A stretch of 64,000 nucleotides of DNA from Ruminococcus_C sp963590855 (GCA_963590855.1 CAVAQT010000001.1:75418-139417); one strand, 5' to 3'; shown: positions 7,395 through 15,992, numbered from the stretch's first letter. The notes: generated by a model not told the origin, from the letters alone. Numbers and translations are program-made.

Positions 7395-7423
7395 ATTATA
7401 GCATAAGCTGCGACAATTGTCAA
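7395..7423 (-). promoter_or_regulatory. Promoter of antitoxin RNA 2
   Basis: On the - strand TTGACA, 17-base spacer, TATAAT: a perfect consensus promoter with no downstream protein gene. Confidence 0.85.
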
Positions 7424-7452
7424 ATATACGGAAATATTTTTTGCAGCACCGC

Positions 7453-7869
7453 CTAAAAATCGCACACGACCTGCACCGCCAAATTACTGGGGTCAGATGT
7501 TCCGTCTACTCTGTAGACCTCTAACGCCAATTTCAAATCTTCCAGCATTTGTGATCTTGTATTTCCCGGTATGTATCTCAAAGGATTCTCCCATGAGGTT
7601 TGGAAACTCCAGATTCGCGTATTCGGCAGCCGGTTTTCCTTTTTCAGTGGCAGGATCATCTCTTGATCTTTCCAGTGAAAAAAGAACAACTCCTCATTCG
7701 GATAATCCCGATGCACGCCGATTGCAAACAAAAACACATCTTTTCCTGCATCTATGATCCACTCCCTCGGCTTGAGAAATCCTAAAGTGGGAGATAACGG
7801 ATCGGGGATTTGCTTCGCCGCAAACTGTTCCCACTGTTCTGCTGTCAATGCTTCAATTTCAAACGCCAT
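7453..7869 (-). CDS. Hypothetical protein, 138 residues
   Basis: Begins at the ATG at 7869 (AGGAGGAG site). Soluble, no signal peptide or membrane segment; rich in aromatic residues (EELFFFHWKDQEM). The later part (TSWENPLRYIPGNTRSQML, then LKLALEVYRVDGTSDPS) does not match a family I know. A consensus promoter lies 36 bases upstream and the gene stands alone, ending about 30 bases from the antitoxin RNA 2 promoter of locus A. No function is proposed. Confidence 0.78.
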   Translation of the reverse strand: MAFEIEALTAEQWEQFAAKQIPDPLSPTLGFLKPREWIIDAGKDVFLFAIGVHRDYPNEELFFFHWKDQEMILPLKKENRLPNTRIWSFQTSWENPLRYIPGNTRSQMLEDLKLALEVYRVDGTSDPSNLAVQVVCDF

Positions 7870-7904
7870 GCCGCTCCTCCTGATACACAATTTTCAACCA
7901 TTTC

Positions 7905-7933
7905 ATGATACCACACATTTCACGAAAAGTCAA
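7905..7933 (-). promoter_or_regulatory. Promoter of the 138-residue hypothetical gene
   Basis: On the - strand TTGACT, 17-base spacer, TATCAT, about 36 bases from the ATG. Confidence 0.7.
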
Positions 7934-7979
7934 TTTTCCCAGCATGCCTTTCTGCCTTTCCAATTTACAATATATTTAC

Positions 7980-8008
7980 TTGCCCATTTCGAGCTTTTGT
8001 GTTATAAT
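7980..8008 (+). promoter_or_regulatory. Promoter of the DUF4190-type gene
   Basis: TTGCCC, 17-base spacer, TATAAT, about 75 bases upstream of the ATG at 8084. Confidence 0.6.
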
Positions 8009-8083
8009 AAATTTGTTTGACAATCTCACAAAATCATTGTGGAATTTGTCAACTGAATTGGGGATACAGGAGGTGTAACAGTT

Positions 8084-8356
8084 ATGGAACAGAAAAACGG
8101 AAAGGCAACTGCTGCCCTGGTATTGGGCATTATTTCGCTGATCGGCATCTGCGTTCCGATCGCCGGCATTATCTGCGGCATCATCGCAATCGTTCTGGCA
8201 TCGATGGCGAAAAAAGAGGGTGCTGTAAACGGCAAGCAGAAAGCAGGCCTGATTCTCGGCATCATCGGCATTGTCATCAGCATTGTTATGTGGATCGTCA
8301 ATGCAGTGATTCTGGCAGGAAGCGGCATTCTGGATCAGCTTACCAACCTGTCTTGA
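8084..8356 (+). CDS. Small two-TM membrane protein, DUF4190-like
   Basis: 90 residues with two Ile/Val/Gly-rich membrane segments (about 8-40 and 55-80) separated by a short basic loop (MAKKEGAVNGKQKAG). The pattern of two LGIISLIG..GIICGIIA-like helices resembles DUF4190 proteins, which have no assigned activity. ATG follows AGGAGGTG. Own promoter and terminator, so a single-gene unit. Confidence 0.85.
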   Translation: MEQKNGKATAALVLGIISLIGICVPIAGIICGIIAIVLASMAKKEGAVNGKQKAGLILGIIGIVISIVMWIVNAVILAGSGILDQLTNLS

Positions 8357-8373
8357 GTTTCAGGCAGGATACA

Positions 8374-8408
8374 AAAAAGCGGAGAAGTCTCACGGCTTCT
8401 CCGCTTTT
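8374..8408. terminator. Bidirectional terminator
   Basis: AAAAGCGGAGAAG / CTTCTCCGCTTTTT between the convergent 90-residue gene and the end of the pheST operon; T runs on both strands. Confidence 0.88.
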
Positions 8409-8426
8409 TGTTGTATTACAGCAGGA

Positions 8427-8720
8427 TCACTGCATCTTCATGGAAATGATCGCCGACAGAACGGTCAGAAAGCCTGCGCCTGCGGCAACAATTGCCGGAA
8501 GCGTTCCGCCTTTTCCCACCATCAGGCTGGCGAATCCGCCCAGAACGGCACAACCGCCCAGGATCGCCGCCACCAGAACAGACACCCACATCAACGTGAT
8601 AATGCCTGCTGCGGCAAGCCCCAGAGAAACCAGCCCCAGCATCAGCGCAGTGGCTTCCCGCGGGGTGCGCTCCCGTTTTTCCTTTTTCGGTTTTGGCTGC
8701 TTTTCGGTTTTTTCTTTCAT
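8427..8720 (-). CDS. Small membrane protein of the pheST operon
   Basis: 97 residues from the ATG at 8720 (GAGGTG site). A basic N-terminal arm rich in Lys, Pro and Arg (about 1-25) is followed by three hydrophobic segments. The upstream pheT stop is only 30 bases away, so it is probably the last gene of pheS-pheT. No family is recognised and there is no evident link to aminoacylation. Confidence 0.78.
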   Translation of the reverse strand: MKEKTEKQPKPKKEKRERTPREATALMLGLVSLGLAAAGIITLMWVSVLVAAILGGCAVLGGFASLMVGKGGTLPAIVAAGAGFLTVLSAIISMKMQ

Positions 8721-8750
8721 GGAAATCACCTCGAACACAATACGCCGCAG

Positions 8751-11150
8751 TTATGCTTCACGCAGCACGGCATCCATGGCAGCCAGTGCTTTCAGCACAC
8801 GCTTCATGGCTGCATCTGCCTGCTCGTCGGTCAGCGTACCCTCGTGAGAACGCAGCCGCAGCGAGAACGAAACGCTCTTCTTTCCGGCAGCGATCTGGTC
8901 GCCCTTGTATACGTCAAACAGATTCACTTCTTCCAGCAGCTTTCCGGCAGCCTGTTCGATAGCCTCTTCCATCTTGCCTACCGGCAGTGCATCATCGCAC
9001 AGCAGGCTCAGGTCACGGGTGATCGCCGGGAACTTCGGCAGCGGACGATAGGTCACTTCTGCCTCTGCCATCTCTGCCATTTCCTGTACCAGCAGCTTTG
9101 CCACATAGGTTCTCGTGCCGATGCCATAGGTTTTCTGCACGGTCGGGTGCAGTTCGCCCAGATAGCCGATGGGAGTCTCACCGCAGAGGATCACGGCGCT
9201 TCTGCCCGGATGGAGTGCACAGCATTCTGCAAAAGCACCCTCCGCCTCAGACGGGCGCACATAGGTGTATTTCGGCAGACGCAGTTCCTTCAGCAGCGCA
9301 TCCACAGCGCCTTTCAGTGCAAAGAAATCTGCATCGCCGCCGTACATGCCGATGGTCAGGCGGTTCGGCTCATCAGGCAGTGTATCCGGGCCGGTGGGCA
9401 GGTATTCCTTGCCGATCTCGTACAGTGCCACTGCGGCATTCCGGTTCTTATAGTTGGTTGCCAGTACATCCAGCATGCACGGCAGTGTAGTGGTGCGCAT
9501 GATGCTGGTGTCCTCACCCAGCGGATTGGTAATAGTGATGGTCTTGCGCAGTTCGCTGTCTGCCGGGAGACCGATGCGGTCGAAGCACTTCGGCGAGGTG
9601 AAGGAATAGGTCAGTGTGCCATAATAGCCCAGACCCACCATGGTCTGTTCTGCCTTCCGCAGGAACTGCTGCTGCGGTGTCAGCTGTGCCTCAGCCACGC
9701 CGCGGATCACTGTAGACGGGATGTTGTTATAGCCATAGATACGGGCAACTTCTTCTGCGATATCCGCCGGACGCTCCAGGTCGATCCGGAAGCTGGGAGA
9801 TACGCAGACATCGCCCTTGACCTGAATGTCCAGGGATTCCAGTGTCTTTACCATCTCGTCCCGGGAGATCTCTGTGCCCAGGAAGCGGTTGATCCAATCC
9901 GGGTCAAAGGGGATCTCTGCCGGCTTTGCGGTGCGGTTGTCCACTTCAATGAACTCCGCCACCGGTTCGCCTGCGCCCAGCAGTTCTACCAGTTCCATGG
10001 CGCGCTTCAGGGTGCGCTGGCAGCCGTCCGGATCCAGACCCTTTTCATACCGTGCCGATGCATCGGTACGCATGCCCAGCTTCTTTGCGGTACGGCGCAC
10101 CTGTACCGGCTCGAAGTATGCGGACTCGAAAATCACAGTATTGGTGTCGTCCATGATGCCGCTGTACTCGCCGCCCATAACGCCTGCAACAGCGATAGGC
10201 TTTTCTGCATCGGCGATGATGAGCATTTCCGGAGAAAGCTGACGTTCCTGACCGTCCAGTGTGGTGATGGTCTCGCCGTCCTTGGCGTTGCGGACAACGA
10301 TCTTGCCGTCCTTGACATAGCGCTGGTCAAAAGCGTGCATGGGCTGGCCATATTCCAGCATCACATAGTTGGTGATATCCACCAGATTGTTGATGGGACG
10401 CACACCGCTGGCACGGAGACGCTCCCGCATCCAACGAGGAGACGGGCCGATCTTTACGTTCTTTACCATGCCGGCAATATAGCGCGGACAGAGCTGTGCA
10501 TTTTCCACAGCCACAGACAGGCTGTCGCTCAGCTTCTCCCCGGAGCCGTGAAATTCCGGCGCTTTGACGTTCAGCGGCTTGCCGAATGTGACAGCAGCCT
10601 CTCTCGCCAGACCCACTACAGACAGGCAGTCCGGACGGTTGGAGGTGATCTCAAACTCCACAGAGGTGTCATTCAGTCCGATAGCCTCGTGAATATCCTG
10701 TCCCGGCTTGCAGTCCTCTTCGATGAGGAAAATGCCGTCCTCGATGGCATAGGGGAAGTCGTGCTTGGTCAGACCCAGTTCGCCCAGGGAGCAGAGCATG
10801 CCGTTGCTCTCTACGCCGCGGAGCTTGCCTTTTTTAATGTGTACACCGCCGGGCAGATCTGCGCCGATCATTGCCACCGGCACCAGTGCGCCCTCCACAA
10901 TGTTCTGTGCACCGGTCACGATCTGGATGAGTGCATCTCCGCCCACGTCTACCTGGCAGACCTGGAGATGGTCGGAATTTTCATGGGGCGTAATGGAAAC
11001 CAGCTTGCCGACGATCACATTCTTGACAGCCTCACCCTCGGTTTCATATGTTTCTACTTTAGAGCCGCTCATGGTCATGCCGGCGCAAAATTCCTTGACG
11101 GAAACGCCGCAGTCTACATAATCAGCCAGCCATTTCATCGATAAATTCAT
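8751..11150 (-). CDS. pheT: Phenylalanine--tRNA ligase beta subunit
   Basis: 799 residues, normal for bacterial PheT. Forms the alpha2-beta2 enzyme with PheS. Domains in order: tRNA-binding EMAP-like domain (about 40-150, VGKLVSITPHENSDHLQVC), B3/B4 editing domain (about 210-380, including RASGVRPINNLVDITNYVM), B5 domain (about 405-475), catalytic-like domain, and a C-terminal ferredoxin-fold anticodon-binding domain (about 705-799, RPLPKFPAITRDLSLLC). Immediately downstream of pheS (17-base gap). Confidence 0.97.
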   Translation of the reverse strand: MNLSMKWLADYVDCGVSVKEFCAGMTMSGSKVETYETEGEAVKNVIVGKLVSITPHENSDHLQVCQVDVGGDALIQIVTGAQNIVEGALVPVAMIGADLPGGVHIKKGKLRGVESNGMLCSLGELGLTKHDFPYAIEDGIFLIEEDCKPGQDIHEAIGLNDTSVEFEITSNRPDCLSVVGLAREAAVTFGKPLNVKAPEFHGSGEKLSDSLSVAVENAQLCPRYIAGMVKNVKIGPSPRWMRERLRASGVRPINNLVDITNYVMLEYGQPMHAFDQRYVKDGKIVVRNAKDGETITTLDGQERQLSPEMLIIADAEKPIAVAGVMGGEYSGIMDDTNTVIFESAYFEPVQVRRTAKKLGMRTDASARYEKGLDPDGCQRTLKRAMELVELLGAGEPVAEFIEVDNRTAKPAEIPFDPDWINRFLGTEISRDEMVKTLESLDIQVKGDVCVSPSFRIDLERPADIAEEVARIYGYNNIPSTVIRGVAEAQLTPQQQFLRKAEQTMVGLGYYGTLTYSFTSPKCFDRIGLPADSELRKTITITNPLGEDTSIMRTTTLPCMLDVLATNYKNRNAAVALYEIGKEYLPTGPDTLPDEPNRLTIGMYGGDADFFALKGAVDALLKELRLPKYTYVRPSEAEGAFAECCALHPGRSAVILCGETPIGYLGELHPTVQKTYGIGTRTYVAKLLVQEMAEMAEAEVTYRPLPKFPAITRDLSLLCDDALPVGKMEEAIEQAAGKLLEEVNLFDVYKGDQIAAGKKSVSFSLRLRSHEGTLTDEQADAAMKRVLKALAAMDAVLREA

Positions 11151-11167
11151 CGTCTCTTACCTCCCAC

Positions 11168-12187
11168 TCAGAACTGTTCCAGGAATCGATAGTCGTTCTC
11201 ATAGAGCAGACGCATATCGCCGATGTTATAGCGGCGCATTGCGATACGCTCCAGACCCAGACCAAAGGCAAAGCCGGAGTATACGCTGCTGTCGATGCCG
11301 CAGCCCTCCAGAACCTTCGGGTGCACCATGCCTGCGCCCAGCAGTTCGATATAGCCTTCGCCCTTGCACATCCGGCAGCCCTTTCCGTGGCACTGGAAGC
11401 ACATCACGTCAACCTCTGCGCTGGGTTCTGTGAACGGGAAGTGGTGGGGACGGAGACGGATCTTGCAGTCATCGCCGTACAGACGCTGCATCAGCAGTTC
11501 CAGTGTGCCCTTGAGGTCTGCCATGGTGATGCCCTTGTCTACCACCAGACCCTCGATCTGATGGAACAGCGGCGAGTGTGTGGCATCCACCGCATCCGAA
11601 CGGTATACCCGTCCCGGAGAGATCACGCGGATCGGCGGCTTCTGGTTTTCCATGACATGCACCTGAACCGAAGAGGTCTGGGTACGCAGCAGAATGTTGT
11701 CTGTAATATAAAAGGTATCCTGAGTATCCCGCGCCGGGTGATCCGGCGGCAGGTTCAGCGCCTCAAAGTTGTAGTAGTCGTATTCCACTTCCGGGCCGTC
11801 TGCCACAGAAAAGCCCATGCCCAGGAAGATCTCGCGGATCTCGTTTTCCACGATGGTCAGCGGATGCATGCTGCCCACCTTCTGCTTCTTGCCGGGGAGC
11901 GTGATGTCCAGTGTCTCTGCTTCCAGCTTGTGCGCCAGCATGGCATCTGCCAGCTTCTTCTGCTTTTCTGCCAGTGCATTTTCGATGTCCGCACGCACCT
12001 GGTTTGCCAGCTGACCCATTGCCGGGCGCTCTTCCGCAGAGAGCTTGCCCATCTGCTTGAGGATGCCGGTCAGTTCACCCTTTTTGCCCAGATACTGTAC
12101 ACGCAGATTTTCCAGCACCTTGGAATCCGCACAATCCGACAGCGCTTTTTTCGCAGCGAGGCGGATCGCTTCCAGTTGTTCTTTCAT
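11168..12187 (-). CDS. pheS: Phenylalanine--tRNA ligase alpha subunit
   Basis: 339 residues from the ATG at 12187 (AAAGGA site), the usual length; the frame is open 12 codons further but without a site. An N-terminal coiled coil (about 1-90) precedes the class II catalytic core: motif 1 around HPLTIVENEIREIFLGMGF, motif 2 with GRVYRSDAVDATHSPLFHQ, and motif 3 GLGLERIAMRRYNI near the end. A CFQCHGKGCRMCKGEG cysteine cluster is present. First gene of pheS-pheT behind a T-box-like leader. Confidence 0.97.
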   Translation of the reverse strand: MKEQLEAIRLAAKKALSDCADSKVLENLRVQYLGKKGELTGILKQMGKLSAEERPAMGQLANQVRADIENALAEKQKKLADAMLAHKLEAETLDITLPGKKQKVGSMHPLTIVENEIREIFLGMGFSVADGPEVEYDYYNFEALNLPPDHPARDTQDTFYITDNILLRTQTSSVQVHVMENQKPPIRVISPGRVYRSDAVDATHSPLFHQIEGLVVDKGITMADLKGTLELLMQRLYGDDCKIRLRPHHFPFTEPSAEVDVMCFQCHGKGCRMCKGEGYIELLGAGMVHPKVLEGCGIDSSVYSGFAFGLGLERIAMRRYNIGDMRLLYENDYRFLEQF

Positions 12188-12593
12188 AATATCGTTCCTT
12201 TCCTCCGCAGTCCTTGCGGTCATTTGGCTCTATGGGAAACACACATATCAAAAAAGCCCTGTCCTGCGAAAACAGGACAAGGCCAACGCTTGCTCAAACC
12301 ACCCATTTTCAAAGAGCCATCACTCTTCTGCCCTTAATGCAGGCACTACATCCAAGCCTAATTTTGGAAAATAATTTACAGGAGACCTGTGCTTTTTTCC
12401 AGGTTCAGCGCGGCCACTCAGAAGGGAACTTCGGTGTATCCCGCCGGACGGGCTCTCAGCAGTTCCCGTTCTCTGTACCGGCGGATCAGAGGGCAGTTTT
12501 TTTCCTGCGGCGAAATTCTACCGCAATTTCCATATATTTTCCAAACTGTCCGTGTCTCGAAATACACTTACTCGCTTCGTCGTCGTGTTTTCA
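12188..12593 (-). promoter_or_regulatory. T-box-like leader of pheST with terminator
   Basis: A leader of about 400 nt starts from the promoter at 12600-12628. Stem I features are present (GACGACGAAGCGAGTA near the 5' end; a long stem containing GGGAAC...GTTCCC followed by TTCTGAGTGG). TTC triplets at 12426-12428 or 12421-12423 are candidate Phe specifiers. The UGGU that would pair with the tRNA acceptor is in GGGTGGTTTGAGC (12292-12306). A strong terminator (12250-12285, CTGTCCTG/CAGGACAG core then T6) precedes pheS. The T-box core is atypical: the usual ACC(G/A)CG after TGGT is missing. Confidence 0.7.
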
Positions 12594-12599
12594 ATAGTT

Positions 12600-12628
12600 A
12601 TTATACCTGCTTTGCCAAATAAAATCAA
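12600..12628 (-). promoter_or_regulatory. Promoter of the pheST leader
   Basis: On the - strand TTGATT, 17-base spacer, TATAAT. Confidence 0.75.
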
Positions 12629-12648
12629 GTCTTTTTGAAAATTTTTTC

Positions 12649-12677
12649 TTGAAATTTTTTTAGAAGTATGGTATAAT
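12649..12677 (+). promoter_or_regulatory. Promoter of the 12848-13653 gene pair
   Basis: TTGAAA, 17-base spacer, TATAAT; the leader to the ATG at 12848 is about 165 nt. Confidence 0.7.
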
Positions 12678-12847
12678 AGAAGCTGGACATTGCAAAAGGC
12701 AAATTTCATTCAACGATTTTCCTTGTGATATGTGCAACATGCACATTCAATGAAACCTCTGCCTTCCGGGGCAGTGTCCGGCAGAATGAAGACGGAACGG
12801 AGAGCACAATATTTTGCTTTTTCCCTTCCAAAAAGGAGCTTTACAAT

Positions 12848-13369
12848 ATGGACAATTTTGCGGAGTACATGGTGAAGAAACAGCCGGATTCTCGGGATAA
12901 CGCCAAAAAAGCAGGCATCATCGCACTGGCAGTTCTGCTGAGTGCCGCTTCTGTATTTCTGGTTTTTATCACACACATCCCGTTTATCCTGATCATCACC
13001 TGTGCTGTCATTTACGGCGCATACTTTCTGCTCACGGGACTCTCGGTAGAGTATGAGTATGCTGTCACCAACGGCGAAATGGATGTGGACAAGATCATTG
13101 CCCGGCGCAAGCGCGTGCATCTCATTACCGTGGACGTAGGAAAATTCGATGCCTACGGTGCGCTGACGGACGACATCCCCGATGACGAGAACCGCACGAT
13201 CGTGCTTTGTTCCGACAATACCGGGGACGGCGAATACTACGCCGACCTGGAGACCGAGGACTACGGTGCGACCCGGATCATTTTCACGCCGAACGACGCA
13301 GTGGACGAAGCCATTACCGCTGCCCTGCCGCGTCAGCTGAGATTTCAGAACGGAGCGGCACAGAAATGA
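12848..13369 (+). CDS. Two-TM membrane protein of unknown function
   Basis: 173 residues from the ATG at 12848 (AAAAGGAG site); the open frame extends upstream without a site. A short soluble start (MDNFAEYMVKKQPDSRDNAK) is followed by two membrane helices (about 22-42 and 45-65). The cytoplasmic domain contains YEYAVTNGEMDVDKIIARR, a pattern typical of PH-like domains in small Firmicute membrane proteins. The last 4 bases overlap the next gene (ATGA), so the pair is translationally coupled. Function not recognised. Confidence 0.82.
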   Translation: MDNFAEYMVKKQPDSRDNAKKAGIIALAVLLSAASVFLVFITHIPFILIITCAVIYGAYFLLTGLSVEYEYAVTNGEMDVDKIIARRKRVHLITVDVGKFDAYGALTDDIPDDENRTIVLCSDNTGDGEYYADLETEDYGATRIIFTPNDAVDEAITAALPRQLRFQNGAAQK

Positions 13370-13653
13370 CGGCACTCCAGATCCGGTACATCCTGTGGGG
13401 ACTCTGGGCAGCTGTGAATCTGCTCGCCTTTTGTCTCATGGGCATCGACAAGCACCGCGCCCGAAAGCATCTGTGGCGCATTCCGGAAAAGACGCTGTTT
13501 CTCGCTGCGATTCTGGGCGGCGGCATCGGCGGCACAGCCGGCATGTTTTATTTCCGCCACAAGACAAAGCACTGGTATTTCCGTATCTTTTTCCCGCTGC
13601 TGGCGATCTTGCAGCTGGCAGGACTGGGGTATCTGCTCCTGTCCAACCGATGA
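13366..13653 (+). CDS. DUF1294 family membrane protein
   Basis: 95 residues. Family hallmarks of DUF1294: MGIDKHRARKHLWRIPE after the first helix, then LGGGIGGTAGMFYFRHKTKHWYFR and a final hydrophobic helix. Three membrane segments are predicted. Starts inside the stop codon of the previous gene. No biochemical role is established for the family. Confidence 0.9.
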   Translation: MTALQIRYILWGLWAAVNLLAFCLMGIDKHRARKHLWRIPEKTLFLAAILGGGIGGTAGMFYFRHKTKHWYFRIFFPLLAILQLAGLGYLLLSNR

Positions 13654-13712
13654 GGCGGTCTTTGAATGACCGCGGTTCCTTATTTTCCGAACCTGTTAGG
13701 AGGTTTTTTCTT

Positions 13713-15035
13713 ATGACTCACCCGATGATCCTGAAACTCGGTACATTTCTCACTGCTGCTGCGCTGTGTGTATCCAGCCTGCCCTGCGGCATGGCGTTCG
13801 CAGAAGAAACAGCAGCAGCCAATACAAGCGACAGACAGACCGCCGAAGATCTGGTGCGCAGCGCAGAACGCGACGACTTCCTGATGTTGGGATTTGCCTG
13901 CATGGTTGAAGCCGCCAATGTGGGCGTAGGCAACGGCGCCAGCTTTTCAGATACCACATTGCAGCTGCTGGATCTGAACCAGTCCGGCAGCATCGACAGC
14001 GCAGACGCCAGCACCTTCCTCTACTGGTGTGCATATTACGGCGCGAGCGGTACATATCTGGACGAAAGCGCAGCATTCCTGGAACGCTGGGACGCTGCAT
14101 TCGGCAGTGTCACTACCACCGCACCCGTTGAGACTACGCTGACCGAGACGACAGCAAACACCGAGACCACCACGACCGTCTCTGTCTCTGAGACCGAAGC
14201 GTCCAGCACGTCTGACATCATCCTCACCGCAGCCAACACCTCCACAGAGGCGACTGCATCGGAGACCACGGCGACTGCGGCAGAGACAACCACAGCGGAA
14301 AGCACCACAACAACTACAACTTCTGCTGCGACCACGACAACCACGACGACAGCGGCAACTACCACAACGGTGACGACCACCACAAACCGCGGCGGCGCGT
14401 GGGCGCAGAAGGATTCCTACATGGGCGTCGATGTCTCCAAGTATCAGACCAACATCGACTGGAACGCCGTAAAGGCTTCGGGCATCGACTTCGGCATCAT
14501 CCGCGCCGGATACGGCAAGGTTGCCAGCCAGAAAGACCCGTACTTTGAGCAGAACATGAAAAACGCCAAGGCTGCCGGCATCGCCTGCGGCACATATTGG
14601 TACAGCTATGCCAAGACTCCGGATGAGGCCAAGCAGGAGGCAGAGCTTTTCGCCAGCGTAATCAGCGGTTATACCTTCGAGTATCCGGTAGTCCTGGACA
14701 TCGAAGACCCGTCTCAGGCGACACTCTCCAAGGAGCAGATCTCCGCGATCATCACCGCATTCTGTGATGTCATGGAGTCCAAGGGCTATTACGTCAGCCT
14801 TTACAGCTACGCAAGCTTCCTGAACGACAAGGTTTATCCGTCCGTCCTGGAAAACTACGACATCTGGGTAGCGCACACCGGTGTCAGCCGTCCGTCCTAC
14901 ACCAAGACAAGCTATGGCATGTGGCAGTATTCCCACAAGGGCTCTGTCAACGGCATCAGCGGCGAGGTAGACATGAACTACAGCTATAAGTGCTATCCCG
15001 ATCTGATGACAAAGTACCATCTGAACGGCTTCTAA
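13713..15035 (+). CDS. Secreted GH25 lysozyme-like protein with dockerin-like segment and Thr-rich linker
   Basis: 440 residues from the ATG at 13713 (AGGAGG site). Signal peptide ending near MAFA-EE. Residues about 85-110 hold LLDLNQSGSIDSADAST, a single dockerin-type calcium loop. A Thr/Ala/Glu-rich linker of roughly 95 residues follows, then a GH25 domain (about 240-440) starting MGVDVSKYQTNIDW with the catalytic DxE in VVLDIEDP. GH25 enzymes cleave the muramyl-glucosaminyl bond of peptidoglycan. The linker and dockerin-like segment suggest surface display. Upstream DUF1294 gene ends 60 bases away; a bidirectional terminator follows. Confidence 0.9.
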   Translation: MTHPMILKLGTFLTAAALCVSSLPCGMAFAEETAAANTSDRQTAEDLVRSAERDDFLMLGFACMVEAANVGVGNGASFSDTTLQLLDLNQSGSIDSADASTFLYWCAYYGASGTYLDESAAFLERWDAAFGSVTTTAPVETTLTETTANTETTTTVSVSETEASSTSDIILTAANTSTEATASETTATAAETTTAESTTTTTTSAATTTTTTTAATTTTVTTTTNRGGAWAQKDSYMGVDVSKYQTNIDWNAVKASGIDFGIIRAGYGKVASQKDPYFEQNMKNAKAAGIACGTYWYSYAKTPDEAKQEAELFASVISGYTFEYPVVLDIEDPSQATLSKEQISAIITAFCDVMESKGYYVSLYSYASFLNDKVYPSVLENYDIWVAHTGVSRPSYTKTSYGMWQYSHKGSVNGISGEVDMNYSYKCYPDLMTKYHLNGF

Positions 15036-15049
15036 ACAAAAGCAAATAC

Positions 15050-15088
15050 AAAAAGGGCATCCTGCCAACACAGCAGGATGCCCTTTTT
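15050..15088. terminator. Bidirectional terminator between GH25 and sortase genes
   Basis: A 16-bp stem AAAAAGGGCATCCTGC / GCAGGATGCCCTTTTT with a 7-base loop; T runs on both strands. Confidence 0.92.
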
Positions 15089-15102
15089 CTTTTGTATGCA
15101 GA

Positions 15103-15900
15103 TCAGTATTCTCCCAGACACTGTCCGAACAGCAGGCAGCGGATGCCGTCGTCTGCTCCGGAATTACAGGTCTGAAGCGCAATCATCTTATCCTCATAGG
15201 TGGGCGGATCGTCCTCCGGCGCATACCATACAAGCGCCGTGGAGCGCATCTGTTCCAGATACTTGTAGAACTCCGAGCGATTCAGCGTGATGCGGTTCCA
15301 GTAGTCGAACTCTGCGCCGTCCTCGCCGTTCAGCACAGAGGATGCCACGATGCGGTAAAGATACCGCTTTTCCAGAGTCGCCACCTCAAAGTAGATGTGC
15401 TGTTTGCCCCAGGCCTCCTCTTTAAAGTTTTTGACGGCGTGGAACATGGAGCCGTTGCCCATGTTGTGCCCATAGAGAAGCGTGTTCTCCGTCTCACCGA
15501 TCTTGCCGCGAAAGTCCTCGAAGATGCTCCCAGCAGAGCTGTGATTGCCCTCCCAGTCGCGGTCGATGTAGTAGGCGTTGTCGTCCTTCTGCACAATGGG
15601 GTAATCAATGGGCGTATCATTCACATAGACCCAGCCCACAACATCCGGATTCTTCTCGTGATGCTGCTTGACCTTTTCCATGTCGATGTGCATGGTGTAG
15701 TCATAGCTGGTCGTTGTGGTCGTGGTCACCGTTGTGGTCGTCGTGGTTGTCGTCGTTGTGGTGAGAATCGGTATCGCGTCCGGCGCAGAGACTTTATCCG
15801 CGCGGTTCACGACGATCACCACCGCGACGATCACCGCCAGTAGCGCGATCCCCAGACCGATCAGAAACTTGTCCAGACGTTTCAGCTTTTTCAGTGCCAA
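15103..15900 (-). CDS. Class B sortase with Thr-rich spacer
   Basis: 265 residues. Starts at TTG (15900) 8 bases after GGGGGT. N-terminal membrane anchor (about 12-33), a spacer of almost only threonine (about 47-64), then a class B sortase domain: catalytic His in TLLYGHNM, catalytic Cys in ALQTCNSG and Arg in DDGIRCLLFG. Sortases join proteins bearing an LPxTG-like signal to the wall or to pili. No neighbour in this window carries an evident sorting signal. The Thr run matches the linkers of the adjacent lysozyme and LRR protein, so it probably works in the same wall layer. Confidence 0.92.
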   Translation of the reverse strand: MALKKLKRLDKFLIGLGIALLAVIVAVVIVVNRADKVSAPDAIPILTTTTTTTTTTTVTTTTTTSYDYTMHIDMEKVKQHHEKNPDVVGWVYVNDTPIDYPIVQKDDNAYYIDRDWEGNHSSAGSIFEDFRGKIGETENTLLYGHNMGNGSMFHAVKNFKEEAWGKQHIYFEVATLEKRYLYRIVASSVLNGEDGAEFDYWNRITLNRSEFYKYLEQMRSTALVWYAPEDDPPTYEDKMIALQTCNSGADDGIRCLLFGQCLGEY

Positions 15901-15963
15901 TGGATATACCCCCAGGTTACGCAGTTATTTCCGCCGCAGGACTGCGGACAGATTCCAGTAATA

Positions 15964-15992
15964 AGTATACCGTTTTTCTGCGGGCTTGTCAA
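15964..15992 (-). promoter_or_regulatory. Promoter of the sortase gene
   Basis: On the - strand TTGACA, 17-base spacer, TATACT, about 60 bases from the TTG start. Confidence 0.78.

Noticed and set aside
8844..11144. A 766-residue + strand frame opposite pheT
   Set aside because: Antisense shadow of pheT; composition and lack of domains show it is not a gene.
14036..14383. Val/Ser-repeat ORF opposite the Thr linker of the lysozyme gene (and a similar one at 16259-16645)
   Set aside because: Reverse complement of ACC/ACA threonine codons reads as Val/Ser repeats. It is an artefact of the linker.
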